Assembly: GCA_013397455.1 (NCBI GenBank)
Contig: VYZB01000055.1
Location: 2,344,449 to 2,408,448, forward strand
DNA: 64,000 bases
Source: Crotophaga sulcirostris
Taxonomy: Eukaryota > Chordata > Aves > Cuculiformes > Crotophagidae
Direction of reading: 5' to 3'
In this document: in pieces, positions 36,332 through 50,277 of the stretch
Layout: every line of letters starts with the position of its first letter
How positions within the stretch are numbered: position 1 is the stretch's first letter
Program-made: the position numbers and the translations under genes
Notes under the pieces: model-generated
The model's input: only the letters and a program-made list of their open reading frames with translations
Database searches by the model: none
Told to the model about the DNA's origin: nothing

Positions 36332-39300
36332 GATAACACACAGTGGATACACATCACCATGGAGGAGATCAGGGTCAAGTCAGACATATCTTGCATATGG
36401 AGCAACCCTGATCTGGATCACAGCCAAGGCCTTATGTCTGTCTTTACAACAAAACACTCTTAACATTTTTAGAACAGTTTTACTAGTTTACTGCCCTTGA
36501 GTCACACTTACAAGCCGTGAACCATTGGCAAGTCAGGAAAGAACAGGTGATATTGCAGAGAGATTCAGAAGGCAATAGGCGGACACGAGAAATAAAAAGA
36601 ATCAGAAGAAAAAGCACCTTCTCAGCTGTAGTCATTTAAGTAGGAACACCACAGAGAAAAGCTCTTAAGTGCAAATCTTTCTTATTGCAGCGCTACTTTC
36701 ACTGGCACATGAAACGGCGATGATAACAGGCTCAAAAAAAACTTTGAAAATAAAGTTAAAAGATACATGTAACTTAAAACTAACATCTTTTCCTACACAG
36801 AAAGGTTAAATTGTGGGGTTGACATTTGCATTTGTTACGTTGTCAACGTTTCCTGCCTATCAGCCTATGTACAAACAATATCTAAAGATGTCATCTACAT
36901 ATTTATACCAAAGGAGTTTATGAACAAGACCTGTCAGTATATTTTAACACCTTTCCAAAACGTCAGCTTTCATCAGGTATAAACACAACATGTTTAATTT
37001 ATTAGTTTGGTTTAATATAAAAAGTTGACAATCACATGTCACCATAACTATTGATAAGGTAAATAAGGACTACAGGAAAACGTCAAAAAGTTATTAAAAT
37101 ATTTCTCAGCTTCCTGAATCAGATTGGATTTATTGGCTTTTCTCTGTCAATAAGTGCATCACACATTTTTCTTCATATGGCTATTTTTGAAGTGATGTGT
37201 CCAACAGCTAAGTTTACAGACAAGACTATAATTCTTGGAGAATCTGAATTCCATTTTGACTGTTTTGGGCAGGGGAAAGAGCTTTGTTTAATGATAAAAA
37301 AACCCACAAACACACAAACTTGTCCACCTGTATTTAAACACACACCAAAGATACATTTTTCTGCTCTAAAATATACTAAGCCTGCATAAAGTTAAAATAT
37401 AAGGCACAAGAAACTTTGAACACCACTCTGCTATTGAGCAAAGCAATACATTTGTTTCCACTTTCGACAAATCAATTGATTCAGTTCCCTCCAGAGGAAG
37501 GCTACCCCATAGCATAGGTCCACCTTATTTGCTTATAATGACAGGAGGACAACCTATTCTCACTGTTCCAGACAGATTGTAATAGTTTGCTGTACAGAGA
37601 AAAAAAAACCCACTTCATTTATCTGAATGCAAGGATAAACTCCATTGTGTAAATTCCTTCAAATATTCCTGCACAAGCCAAACCCAGGCCAAATTACAGA
37701 CAGTAGCACGGAAGAGTTCAAAGGCAGGGAGGAAACAGAGAACAGGCAGTTCACTGACAGCATCTCTCCTTGCTGGAAAGCGCTCTTCTTTTCTTCAGCA
37801 AGTCCCACTCTACACCTCAGCATAAGACATGGAGAAGAATTTTATTATTATACAACCAAGCTGACACCAGGGTTTGATACCATGGACATCAGAAAGTATT
37901 GCATTCCACAGCCTCTTAACTATTCTGTAAAACTTACCTGGCAGGAATAAAGATAGTGACTTCTTAGAACACACCAGATATGCTGAACGTGCCCTCCAAG
38001 ACCTGATTTGGATTTCCTGTTGCTCAGATAACAGGAATTTTACTAATTCATGTCACTTCTGCATCAAAATCACAAATGCAGTGAGTACAGTTGGGTAACT
38101 GTAAGTATCAGCCACTAATCCTTTGTTGATGTCAGAAATTTAATGTTGAAGACCTTGAAAGTGCATTGGATATGATGGAAAACCAAAGGCTTTTTTTTTC
38201 CCGTTCTAATGACAACTAGGTGAAAGAACTATCACGCCATAAGCGATCTTTCCATACTAATCAAACTCATCGAAAAGACAATTTCTAAAAGGGAAAGAAG
38301 TCCAAATTTACTAGTAACCAGATTTCAGGCTACAGAAGCATGCACCTTGGTTTCCTTTGTTTGAAAGATTGTATGAAAAGGGGAATGGAAATTTCCAAAG
38401 GGTCCAAATCTTCCATAAAGGAAGGAAGGACCTCAAACGATCCAAATGGATACATTTAACGACATCAGAACAGGCAGCATCTTGGAGTTATTCCACTATT
38501 GTTTCTGCCGTGTACATGATTTCAGGTTTTATAGCAGAACAGATTTAGCCCAGTTCTTAGATCAAATGTTGTTGCACCTTGTAACAAACCCCCACAAATA
38601 TCCTCACTTCAACATGGTTCAAAGCTGTCTGAAACACCAGTCTTTGGTTCAGACACTTAACGTGGGTGTTTGGTGCACACCTGAAATGGAGTTTCCAGTT
38701 CATTTTCCTCAAAAAGCAATCCTATCCAAACTCACATGCAAGAAGTGAGGAAAATTGGGGGATTCACTTCAAAATCACAGTACTGCTAAACCAAACACCA
38801 CCACTGTGTATGAAGCCCTGGGTGGGAGAAAAGTCCTCAGCTTCGACATTTTTAAAAACATACAAATATTTTGCAAACTGGTTCTGTATTATGAGAGAGG
38901 GGAACTCAGCAGATGACTGACAGCCTTTTTTCGGTACAAATTAAAAGTAAAAACTTTTAAGTCTTGTCCCAGAAAGAGAAACAGAAAAAGAAAAGTAAAA
39001 ATGGGGAGGGAGAGGAACAAATTTCCCTTATGCACATCTTATAATTCATGCATTTTAAAGGAAGATCTCTTAAGGGCACAAGTGCTGAGCCACCAATCTG
39101 CATTGCTGAATGCTGGAGATGTAGCTCATGAATGGAAAAAGGGGACCTTAATAACATATTTGAAACTGACTCCAAGTACGGGTCAGAAAAAAGATGCAGC
39201 CCAGGTGCCTTCAGCTGAAATAAAAGATCTAACAAGAGGATACCACGACAGAAGGTGAGAAAAAGACAAAAGGAGCACTAAGGGTTTAAAAAAGCTGGAA

Positions 39301-42300
39301 AAGCGATTCGGGTTAGCAACCCCTAACTTAATCCTGACCTTTCTGTAACTTTTTACCTTGATTTAGTTGACTGAACTAACTTTGTGGGAAGCTTACACAG
39401 CTGAACCACAGAGTCTGATTTCTCCTGAATATTGTGCAGAAAGAAGAGGAAATCACACAGTCACGTAGGTGTATTAATAACATTGAATTACAAAAACCAC
39501 AAAAATGCAGTAATTGCAAATCAAACATTTCTTAAAATAAAAGATATTCCTAGAACTATAGTTAAGACACTGTCTTAGCATTATTAGTTTTACTCCAAAT
39601 CACATCAATTCTAGGTAAATACTTCTGAGGGGTTTTTTTAAGGATGTTAAAAATTATAAAAATGAAAACCTGTAGTTTCAAAGAAAGCTGGTAACGGTAC
39701 AATCTGTAATACTGACACTAACCTGTATTTCTGAAATAAAAATAATCACAAGAATCACATCAACATAACAACTCAGTTCACTGCACAGTTCTATTTAGTT
39801 AATACTCGCTATCACAGTGCCAAAGAGCTGCACTTGTGCGTGAGAAAGCCTTTTGTGCTTGGCACTATACAAATAGGGATTCCTGGGTCAAGATACTTGC
39901 TTTTCCATGTCCCAAAATAGCAATCATCATTTTGGAAAGTTACTTTAAAAGTGTTGAAATAAGAGAATTTGCTTTTATATTAATGCCATTATTCCCTCTT
40001 AAATCGAATATTAAATGCCACTTTTTTCCCAGTTGGCGATACGCCCTAGCAAAGCTTACAGTTTGATTTAATAATGGCTTAAAGTCGTCTACTCCTGAAT
40101 CAGTGCAAAGGAAGGTGCTATCTTTGCTATGCAGAAGCGTTTTCTATCTAAGGTCCAAGCCAAGACCCACCAAACACAATACAAGCCTTTTCTTTGACTT
40201 GCCAGAATTCATGTCGGAGTCTTTAGTGAACAGATACAAAGTCTGCAATTGCAATTCAGTGTTTTCCAAAAGCTGCCTAACGTGTTTCCACACTGACCAG
40301 GAGGTTAAGTTGGCAAACACTACCCTTATTCATTCTAATCTTAACTTCTATGAAAAAAAGAAAACAAACTAAGGACGTTTTGGAAAGTTGTGGGGATTCA
40401 GAAAGTCGGCACAAATGCCATTCAGTGGGAAACGCAGAGCCCACACACACACTGCTCAATTTCTTTTTCTTTATACATTAGGCACCAAATATTTAGTTAG
40501 CAAAAACCTCTTTTCATTAAACCCATCAGATATGGTTAAATGTTACTATAGCAGGAAAAATTATTCCGTTCTACTGCCGATCCCAGAAGCCACCTGCTAT
40601 ACTGCTCCTTATTATCTGTTCTTTATATTTCTACTCTGATTTTCATTGATCAGCTCTTTTAGAAGTGAAAGCCCTTTAATATTTATTAAATATTGGAAAA
40701 GGCTTATTTTCCTACTACTGGCACCCTAAAGGCAGTTTATAAAACGCAAAAAATAAGGGACGTGCTGTATTTGATCCACTTATGATAAATGTATACAAGC
40801 CTTAAATTGCCAAATGTACAACTCACAGATCATCTCAGCTTTGCAGGGATTTCCTCCTCGACTGAGTAAGAACAGCAAGTTTAAATAGACTTTGTGGCCA
40901 AGAACTGCTTTTTGTTGTGGTTTGTACAGCAGCTTTAAGGGAAGCTGGGTGCACTGGGGCTGACTCCTAAATGATTGCAGAATACAAAAAAAAAAAAAGT
41001 TACCAAACAAAAGAACAGAGATAGTCACACTTTCTTCCATATGCTTCACACAGTAAAGAACATTACAAGAAGGGGGTGGGAGTATCATTCTAATATATTT
41101 CCAGCTGCATTTTTTTGCTTCCTCACTAAGATTTAAACCAGAAATAAGACGACATCACCACTGGTGCAAAAGTCTGTCTCTTTTTTACCTGTGCGAGCCA
41201 GTTTTAAAGGACCATAAAGTTCCTTCTGTGTTTACTACTGGTACCAGAAAACCAGCTTAGAGAACAAAATGGCAAGGCTGCATCAAAGAGAAAACAAGCA
41301 AACACTCCGTGGTTTCCTTGTTAAACAACATTTAACAATACTTTCAACTAGTAAATACCAAAGAAATTTAATATTTTTCAGGACAAATTTAAGTCACAAG
41401 GAAAAAGTACTATATTCAATGCTGAAGACATCTGGATAAATATCTACTTTGTTCTTGGGTTAGAGTTCAGGGAATAGGTAGCAACAAAAATGTACAATTT
41501 TGGTTAAATTCAACCATAATTTGTAAGCAAAAAGATAGAATTAAATGATTGAATGATTTTCCTTAAGAATTCCTGACACTATCAAATTTACACTAACACA
41601 TTAGCTCTTCACAAAGACTTTTTAATCTATTAGAGTAGATTTCTTGAGAGAAAAGCCAGAAATGGAATTTAACCAAACTGTGTTTCTATTGCATTAAATT
41701 TCATTTTTGGAATCCTGAGATAATAAAAATAAAACTATGCAAAACATGGTATTTGGCAACTTCAATTTCTTGTAAAACACAGAAGTTAACACATGACATC
41801 ACTAAAGCAGTGCTATGGAAAGCATCAGAAAGAAAGAGAGAATACGTCCATCACTGTTTCTTCATTTTGCTTATTAACAAATCTAGAATGTATTTGCATT
41901 TACAGGAATTCTTAACTGGCACAGAAGAATTTTTACTATGCTGATAACATTACCATAAATTTATACGCTGTCTCCTGCTATTCTATGGCAAAGGTTTTCA
42001 GCAAAAAACAAGGTAACTAAAATATTATTTGTACTAGCAGAATGTAATGAATGCTATTATTTGTAATGTTTGACAGCTGTTTGACAACCAGCCATACAAT
42101 ATATTCAGTTATGCAAAGGGATTTTTTTATGCTCTAAAAATTTGCCTATGATGCAATCAGAATTTCAACAAGCGTTTAATATGTAATGATCATATAAAAA
42201 TTTCCCCTTGAATTCTGATTGAGAAAATATCAAGATGAAGCAAAAACCTCTTGAAGTTGGGTAGAAATAGCTACTTTCAACAGCAGTGCTTATATTTCAA

Positions 42301-42779
42301 GTTTCATTTCATGAAAGCAACAGAACCCCGCAAGTAGGCAAAAAAAGCTATTAACCACTCATTTGCCAAACTAATTTTTGACACGGGACAGTTAAACAGT
42401 CACCAATAAAAAGTTCACCATCCACCAGATGGTAACTTCACCATAAAGGAAAGCTATTTTTGACCATGGCAATTAGTTTCCTCATGTTTCAAACACTAAA
42501 TTCTATTTTCACATTAATTTTTAAAACTATGTGGCTTTAACTTAAAATAAACTGTACATCAAAAGAATGGAAAATAAACAGCCAGGAACACAATTTGACG
42601 AATTGGATTTATTTAGTTTATTTAGCTAAACAGGGTCCATTGGATCTCTTTAATAGGCTGACAGTTGCACTGGGCTGGTTAATAAAACATTCAACACAGT
42701 ATCTTCAGCCAATATAGAAATGCAAATCCCACCAGAAATATTTTATTCATGAAACAGTAATTTCAGTTACTACCAAAGC

Positions 42780-42844
42780 AAAAAAAAAAGGAAAAAAAGA
42801 AAAAGAGAAAAAAAAAAAGAGGAGGGGGGAAAATAAAAAAAGGA
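42780..42844 (+). repeat. Polypurine tract
   Basis: About 65 bases are purines with a single T (42834): A runs broken by G, then a short G6 block. On the VTI1A transcript strand this reads as a long polypyrimidine stretch. It is a low-complexity sequence. Confidence 0.9.
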
Positions 42845-45800
42845 CCTGCTTTGCAAACAAACAGTGCCATCTAGTGTCATGCCCTGAACAAACAAATCAA
42901 GGAATCTGAAAAGGGCTATAATTAATCCTTCCAGCGTCAAACTGCTACCCTCTCCCTACTTTTTTCCTTTATCAGCAGCACATGTCTCTCCCTAGTTTGC
43001 AGTCAAACACAAATTAACCTTGCTCTATCTGGGGGAAAAAAAGAAAAAGATTAATAACATGTTAAGGCAATTGAGAGTGCAGTTCCAGCCTGAAAAGCAA
43101 GCATGTTAAAAAGATGGGATTTTTTCCTCAGCTTGTCTGCTGGTTTTGCTTGAAATCTTTATGTTTCCAACTCATGATAGAAATCAAATCCAACTTCTAC
43201 TTATACAAGTGCAGGTGAGCAATACAACGAAGGGAGAGTGAGGTACGCTCTGTTCTGCTTTATTCGTCATCGCATCCCCCATCAGTGTTCCAACTGCAGA
43301 ACCTTTATTACTGCTGCTATCAAAAGCACGACAGTGACAGCTTTCTTCTTTTTTATGACAGGTAGGGGAGTATCACTTGACTAAAATAAGAAATCATTGA
43401 GAAAGTGGGAAACATCAAAGTATTCCTCCTTCAGCCACCCAAAAACCAGCATCCACCTTCTGTATACGAAGTCACTGTACTCACCAGCTCACTAGAAGTA
43501 ATTTTGAGTGCACACTGCTTCTTGCACTATCTGCTAGGAAGAACAGCAAACAGATTTAATTCTGCTACTTTGAGAAGCAGAAGTCTCAGCATAAGAAGAA
43601 ATTACATGGGAAATAAAGAAATGATAGTGCTCTACCTGGGAGAGGCTGATGAGGGCTGGCATCCAGACATATCTAAAGCACGTTCAGTGAAAAAGGCAGA
43701 GCTGATGTCATGCTGAATTTCTATTACATGCTTTAAAACATATTTTACAGGACTTCATTCTGCCATGGAACACTTTTCAGTTTAACATAGAAACATTTTG
43801 TGCTAAGGGAGAAATGAAAGAAGGAGGCATGAATGCTTCCAGTGCACTGTGCGAGTCAATACGCCTTTCATTCCTAGCCCCCAGCCAGACACAAGAATTA
43901 TCAGACTCGCCAAATCACTTCCTGAAAGCACCTTTATTTGTAATCGCTCAGCCACGTCTAGAGCTCCACAAACTGGTTTTTCTTAAGATCATGTGCATCA
44001 CCTCCAGCATAATAGTCCCCGGCTTGCCAAAGCCCCAACAAACAGCAGGCCCCAAAACCCACCAGTCTTATCCTTACGTGTTAACAGATGACCAACATCT
44101 CTGGAGAGAGACACACAGAATTTACTACCAGTAGCAAGATGAACTCAAGTGAGAAAAAAAATCTAGTTAAGGAATTACTTCTAGTGATATTAAAAATTTG
44201 CTGCATGGTTGCCCTTACCCAGTGTATTGTCTGTTCACACATTGTGTTATGAGATGCATCTTATTGGTCAAACATGGGAGGATTCTTTGTAAGCAATACC
44301 TACAGAATTATAATACCTAGGAGTTAAGGTGTGCTTCACTGGCCTGGCCTCTCTAGAATCTCAGTTAAGATGATCATAACCCCTTAGGTTAATTACAAAT
44401 TAAGCATGTTAACTCCCATCTTTCACACTTTCCTCTGCAGAAAAGCATTTTATCGCTACTAAATTCCATGGTGAAATAAATTTCCTTGCTTCTCCATCTT
44501 TCCACACAAAACTATAAAAAAACCCTTAAAATCTAAATAAATTAGGTAAGTTTTCTACAGGGGATCTAAGTTATACCACCTCTTAAATGTTCACCAAAAA
44601 ACTCAGCTTAGGCCTTGAATGGTACAAAAAAAAAACCCAAATGAATCTTCCATGTATCACTTTTCCCCCCCATATAAAATAGCAATCGTACAAAGTCATC
44701 ACTAAATGTCAAATGTCTGCACCTTCTTCCACTGCAAACCTGCTAAGCTGGGGCCACCAGTGAAAAAAAAAAATGAAGACAATGTGAAATTTGCCTCTAT
44801 AGAAAAGAAGTTGGCAGCAGCCAAGTAGACAAACACCGTTATCAGGACCTATTAGAAACAGAACTGAGGAAAAAAATCCAGTGCTCTGTAGAGAGCAGTT
44901 GGAGTACAATGCAGAGGATTGTTTACTTATCTCAAGGAGACACTATCTATAGAAATGGGACAGTAAAGGAATTTTGGTTCACAAAACGCTTTCTCAAAAT
45001 TAGATTGTCAAAGTACATGGTTGGATATTTCAAATTCTTTCTTCTGAAACCTAATCAGTTCAATCTCGTGTGCATTAAAACAAATCCTCCACAGCCCTGT
45101 TCAAAAGAGCTGAACTACTCACAGAGCAAAAACTAATCTGATTTTGGAAGTTTCTGATTTGTCAACAAGACCAGGTTTTCAGTACAGGCACACGTGGACA
45201 CATGACGTGTATGCATGGTGGGTTCCTTGTTTTTAGTAACGTCATTGGGATGCTACTATGAAAACACACCCACCTGTCCTACATGCGGTTTATGATTTTG
45301 TAACTATAAACAACAATGCTTTGCTTTACAAATCAAAATAATCCAGCAGCAACAGCTGAGTCTGTACACTTTTAGCTCAAACTGGAAAGCTAGGCAAGGC
45401 TCTGGTCAGAAATACACGGGACACTAACCTGTCATTTGACAAACGTCATTCATGATGATTAGAGCCGTATGAATATTTGTCTGGGTAGGCGACTGCACCT
45501 GAAACAATGGTAGGGGTATTTGTGAAAGCAGCCAGAATACCACTGACACAGCTGTAGCAGTTGTTCAGGTGTGCTTCTGGACCCAGGTGGTACCTCAGTC
45601 ACATGAAAGAGCTCACTGAAATTCCACTGCTTATCTCCTTGAAGCTTTTAAAGCTTAACAGTAGTTGCCATTTAAACAATTATCTTAAACAGAGCCTGCA
45701 GGAGGTAGGAAATGTGACTGTCTCCCTTCACTGACTGAACTGAAGCTATTGTTAAATGCCAAAAATGTTTAAATGTTTAGTGAAGTTTTGTACAATGTGT

Positions 45801-46988
45801 CTGTCTATGTATCTATGACTTCTCTTTTTTTTCCACTCCAAGTTGAAGGTCAGGATAACCAAAGTCAGTACCAATTCTGAGTCATTAAAAGGAATGAATA
45901 CTGTCTCTTGGACTGATAAAAAGTGCTACCAGTAAAATTTGCCTCTGAGCTGCCACGACAGCATAGCAACAGTTCCTGTGCTTCATCCTTTTTCTTGTCA
46001 AAGATACCCATCCCACTTCCAGCACTGACTGTGTAGCACTCATTTTTACAACAGGGATATTACTGTGAAATATGATCTTACTGGATCATTATTCCCCATC
46101 TATTTGAATGCCTCACACTTCAGCTGGAAGCTTTTCAGGAAAATGCTCCCCCCTACCTTTTTTTTTTCTTGATTTTTTTATGCTGCCCTGACTTTGAGCC
46201 AGTAGATGGAACCCTTGCAGTAAATACCAAAGCTAGCAGATAACCACACATTTGCTAAGTTTATATAGCTACAGTTTCACATGAACTGAGATAAATTCAG
46301 GCCAAAGTAAGTTTTTATAAAGTCTGGAAAGCCTTTTACCACTGCATATCCCCACTGTTTAAAGATTACTGGCCATTTTGGGGGTCACAATTAAGAAGAA
46401 ATGCGTTATTTGAAAAAATAAACAATATCTATAGTCCATCTACTTAAAAGGCTACAATAAAATACAAATCTTTTTTTTTTTTCATTTAGAACTTATTTCA
46501 CACTGGCAGCCACCATGGGCATTCTACATCTGCAACAGTCGAAAACAAAATATTTACAAGCTTAAACCACATAATGGTGCAATGGTGGGAGCAGGAAAAA
46601 AAAAACCCTGCTCACAGGAAGCTTGTTTTAACTTTCAGGAACAGAGTTCCTGCACTTCCAGGAGACACTTATCAAGCCAGAAAGTCCAAGTACGTGTCTG
46701 CAACTCCACTTGGGGCCACAAGATAGAGCTGTCACCACAGCCTCTGCAGAGCCCCAGAGCCACCGCAGCTTTGGGATTACAGCTTTCAGGATCTGACGGG
46801 AACGATACCTCACTATAAAAATGAGGTATTGGTAAATACTTTCGAAAAGGAGATAATAAACCCAAGATTTGCATCTGCAAGGTTCAAAAATACAGCATAA
46901 GGTTTAACAAACAGGTTTATTCTGTTTGGATACGTTTATCACACACAGCGAGCAAGCCTGAAACTTAGCCTTTGGAGGTGTATACAGC

Positions 46989-47005
46989 TTTTTTTTTTTT
47001 TTTTT
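46989..47005 (+). repeat. T17 homopolymer
   Basis: There are seventeen consecutive T residues. No retroposon body (SINE or processed transcript) is recognisable on either side, so it is listed as a simple repeat. Confidence 0.9.
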
Positions 47006-50000
47006 GGCAAACAAGCATCACTTTATGCTTGCCCTGTTCTCCTGTTTCTCTCCAGGCACCTGCTTCCCATGGAAGCACAGCACTGAATCAAGCATCAGAA
47101 ACTGTTGCTGCCTTGAGGTGTGATGCCTGCTTTGCTCATTTTCCCCATCCGGATTCACAGTGCTATCCGAGTACACAACGGAGCTATTTTTTTTTTCCTT
47201 ACCACTGTTCCTCTCCAAGAGGGATGAAACAAGGTGGTTTGTTTCAGATATGATTTAATGCAATTAGTGGGTTACCAACTACCCACACGCAATGCAGTGC
47301 ATGGGGGAGATGTCATTGCGTCTGCACACACCTCTGGACCGCGGAGCACCAATAACGAACCACAGGCATCACTCAAGATAACAAAGCTTAGCAATGAGGG
47401 GAAATAAATCTCCTATTTGCAACTTGTTCCTATCCAATTAATAAGTTAGAGATAAGTAAGTCATGTTTAGAGTAACTATTCTTAGTTTAGCTCAACTACG
47501 CTCAAATCTGTATTTTTCTGGGACAGTAAAATGTTTAGGAGAAAGAAAAAAAAAAAATTCATTAAGGTGCCACAGTATGCAGTAAATAATATCAATGTGA
47601 TGGTCCAGTGTTTTGCCATTTTTGCACATATTGGCCAAGATCAAATATACTCACAAAGAGTGAGTCATCATAAAGAACATAGGTTTTGATCTTGTGGTTC
47701 TTTGCATGTCTTGTAGCATCTTGAGAATTGGCCCTCACCCAAGCAGTCAGAGAAAATGACAGCACAGCAGCATATTTAAAAATTACAAGAAGGAAATGTG
47801 AAATGCGTGGACTGTCCACAAAGGTGGACAATATGTTCTTTATGATGAATATAAAAGAAAACTACCAGTCTCAGTTCTTGCCTTCACTTCATGTTTGAAA
47901 TACAGAACTTACTGGAAGAGAATGTCTACCGAGGTATATTTTTTTTGCAATTCATTTCACAGACATTATTTCTTTAAAATGGAACACCCATTTGAGATGA
48001 TTCAGAAATGCCCTCTGCTTAGAGCACACACTGCTTCACACAGGAAGAAAGGCCAAGGCAAATACAGTGGGATCCAGCTGAGATTACAACTCTGTTTATA
48101 AAGAACAACACTTAACTTTGCAATTTCATATCTGTGTGTGTTTTGGAAGAGCCAAGAATTGTAACAAACCTCTAAACTGATCCTAACTCAAAACTGCCAT
48201 TATCATTCCCAGTTAAGAATTTTCCTTCATCTATAAAAGTGAATTAACTTTAAAAGTCCTTAGATCTGCTTTCCCTAAAGGCCTGCTAAAGCTCTTGCAT
48301 AAACTCTATGCGCTTTGCTCACAGTCAAATAGGTCACAACTCATTCAGGACAATATTCAGGCAGAACACCCAAAAGCAATTTCATTTCAGCAAGTACTTT
48401 CAAATTCCTACCTTCAGCGGCCCTGCACCTTATTGAGTTAAAATAACATTTCCTTTCCTTCCTCCTTTTCCCTCTTTGAACTCACAACTGAATCATTTTG
48501 TTACATAGCTTCTAACAAGTTGATATTTGACAGGAGAAGAATCCCAAAAGACTCTGAAACCCTCACACAGAAACTTAGAACACTGTTAATACTTAGAAAC
48601 TGGAATTATGCAGGGAAGTTGTAGTAACATTATTATGCACATAATTGAGATTTTTCTAAGCATAGCTGTTGTTTTCTTTCAGTACTTTGCTCCATCCTTC
48701 ACTTTCTTTCCTTGATCTTCTGCTGAATGTCATCCTTGGGTTTTGGGGTGTTGTTTTTTTCCCATTTTTACGATCTGTTCCTTCCTCTTTCTCATGTTGG
48801 TTTTGCTCCTTCACTCTGCGTACACATTTATATTCTTTTTTATTTCTTCTTTGTAACTCCAAGTGCTCTGATGAATTTCTTCCACACACACTCATTTCTC
48901 CTCTTCCATAAAGAGTGTCCAGTTCTGAACTCTCCCATTCCCTGTTGCTTGGGAACATGGGAGTAACAATTTCCACCTTCTGCCTACATAGAGATACAGG
49001 CCAGCAACAAATATATGCTGACAGTGAATTCTCCCACATCTGAGAAGATAAACAGCATGCACTACTGGTTCAGAAATTCCTTTCTCTTGCAAGCCACTGT
49101 TTAGCCAGTAGAGCCATACGCACTTCCTACAGGGGAACAGCATGAGATTGTCTCAAAACTCTGATGCAAGTCTTCTTATCCTAACATTCCTCAAACTTTA
49201 CAAATTTGCTACCATCTTAATACATTTTTATGCAACTCCTCAACTTGGCAGAATCACAGAGGAGTGACGGTCAGCTGGGTTTCCTGGCTGCAGGTATAAA
49301 CACTGACTCCCCTCCCCTGAAGGAATAAAGCATTGCCAGCCACCTGAGAAAATTCAGTTCTCCAGTGAATGGAAAATACTGCCAACAGTTATTTCTTTCT
49401 CCCTACCCTGGAGGAACTGAGCTGCTGCCAAATAACATAGTATTTTCTTATATTTTGCAATCCTTTTGAACTTTTTCAGGATTTTAGGAGGAAACAGTTT
49501 TGTCTCTGTGTAAATCTATTCAGGACAAATTCTACTCACAAAAAAAGGACTGATAACTGTGGAAGAAGACCCTAGACAAAGGAATCTTCTTAGTTTGCAT
49601 CCATTATATGAAAAATGTAGTATTTATAACTGATGTGACAAAAGCCAAGAAGAATCTAAGTGCAATGGAAAAAGAAATCAAAGACTAAGAAATGAAGTGC
49701 ATGTGAGAAATGACATTCAAAAATGCCATGGACTGGAGATTATATTGCTTTTCATGTTACTGTCCACAATACTACAAGCTGTCTTTAACAAACCATTATT
49801 TTCCACTTATAGCATACTTACGTTATAATTAAAGCAATAATTCTGAGGTTCTACCAGTCATTACTTGAGAAACAGGATTAGAAACTGACTGTTTTGCCTA
49901 CAGTATGAACACTCACAATGTTTAATGGCATAGAAACAATTTGGATCCAGGGTAAAGGCTAGCAACCCGAATGAATGTTGGTATGAGACTGCTGTAAAAA

Positions 50001-50166
50001 AAAATCTTCTCTTCCCCAGTTTGGTTTTCATCTGTCCATAAATACAGCAAGATACACGCAGAACTCATCTCTCACACAAGTCAAAAATACCTTCTCAGTT
50101 GCCTGAATTGTTATATTTAAAAAATTCTCATAGGTCCCTTCTTTATGTAGTATGTTAAAAACTCAC

Positions 50167-50277
50167 GAAATCAGCTTCAAGTTTTCCCATTTCTTGTTTG
50201 TAGCTTCTCATCCGACTGCTGTACATTCCTCGGCTCTGAGGGGGGATCTCTCGAACTTCAAGCTCCATCTGCTCAAG
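50167..50277 (-). CDS. VTI1A: VTI1A coding exon 3 (residues 52-88)
   Basis: On the minus strand this 111-nt exon runs from acceptor TTGCTAG to donor GTGAGTTT. It encodes 37 residues, starting LEQMELEVRE, passing IPPQSRGMYS and ending GKLEADF. These match mammalian VTI1A with only conservative changes (human has D, N and T at three of these positions, from memory). The segment covers the second and part of the third helix of the N-terminal three-helix domain, which binds epsinR (CLINT1) in mammals. Both borders fall between codons. The exon lies 3.5 kb downstream of exon 2 and 40.7 kb upstream of exon 4. Confidence 0.97.

Larger units (their letters stand above)
9506..50166 (-). other. VTI1A: VTI1A intron 3 (40.7 kb)
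   Basis: This single large intron separates exons 3 and 4. The residue sequence is continuous across it (F88 then K89), so no coding exon is missing. Apart from the separately listed CR1 fragments, solo LTR, long hairpin and simple repeats, the stretches 9.5-19.8, 20.1-24.7, 28.8-36.0 and 36.3-50.2 kb are AT-rich sequence in which I recognise no gene, tRNA, snRNA or repeat family. Open frames up to 138 codons occur on both strands but resemble nothing and look like chance frames. Confidence 0.85.

Noticed and set aside
46989..47005. T17 as the tail of a processed pseudogene or SINE
   Set aside because: No gene-like body or target duplication is visible beside it.
48656..49039. 127-codon minus-strand frame rich in E, K and R
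   Set aside because: The charge bias comes from a T-rich plus strand. No domain is recognised, and the intron on either side is continuous.
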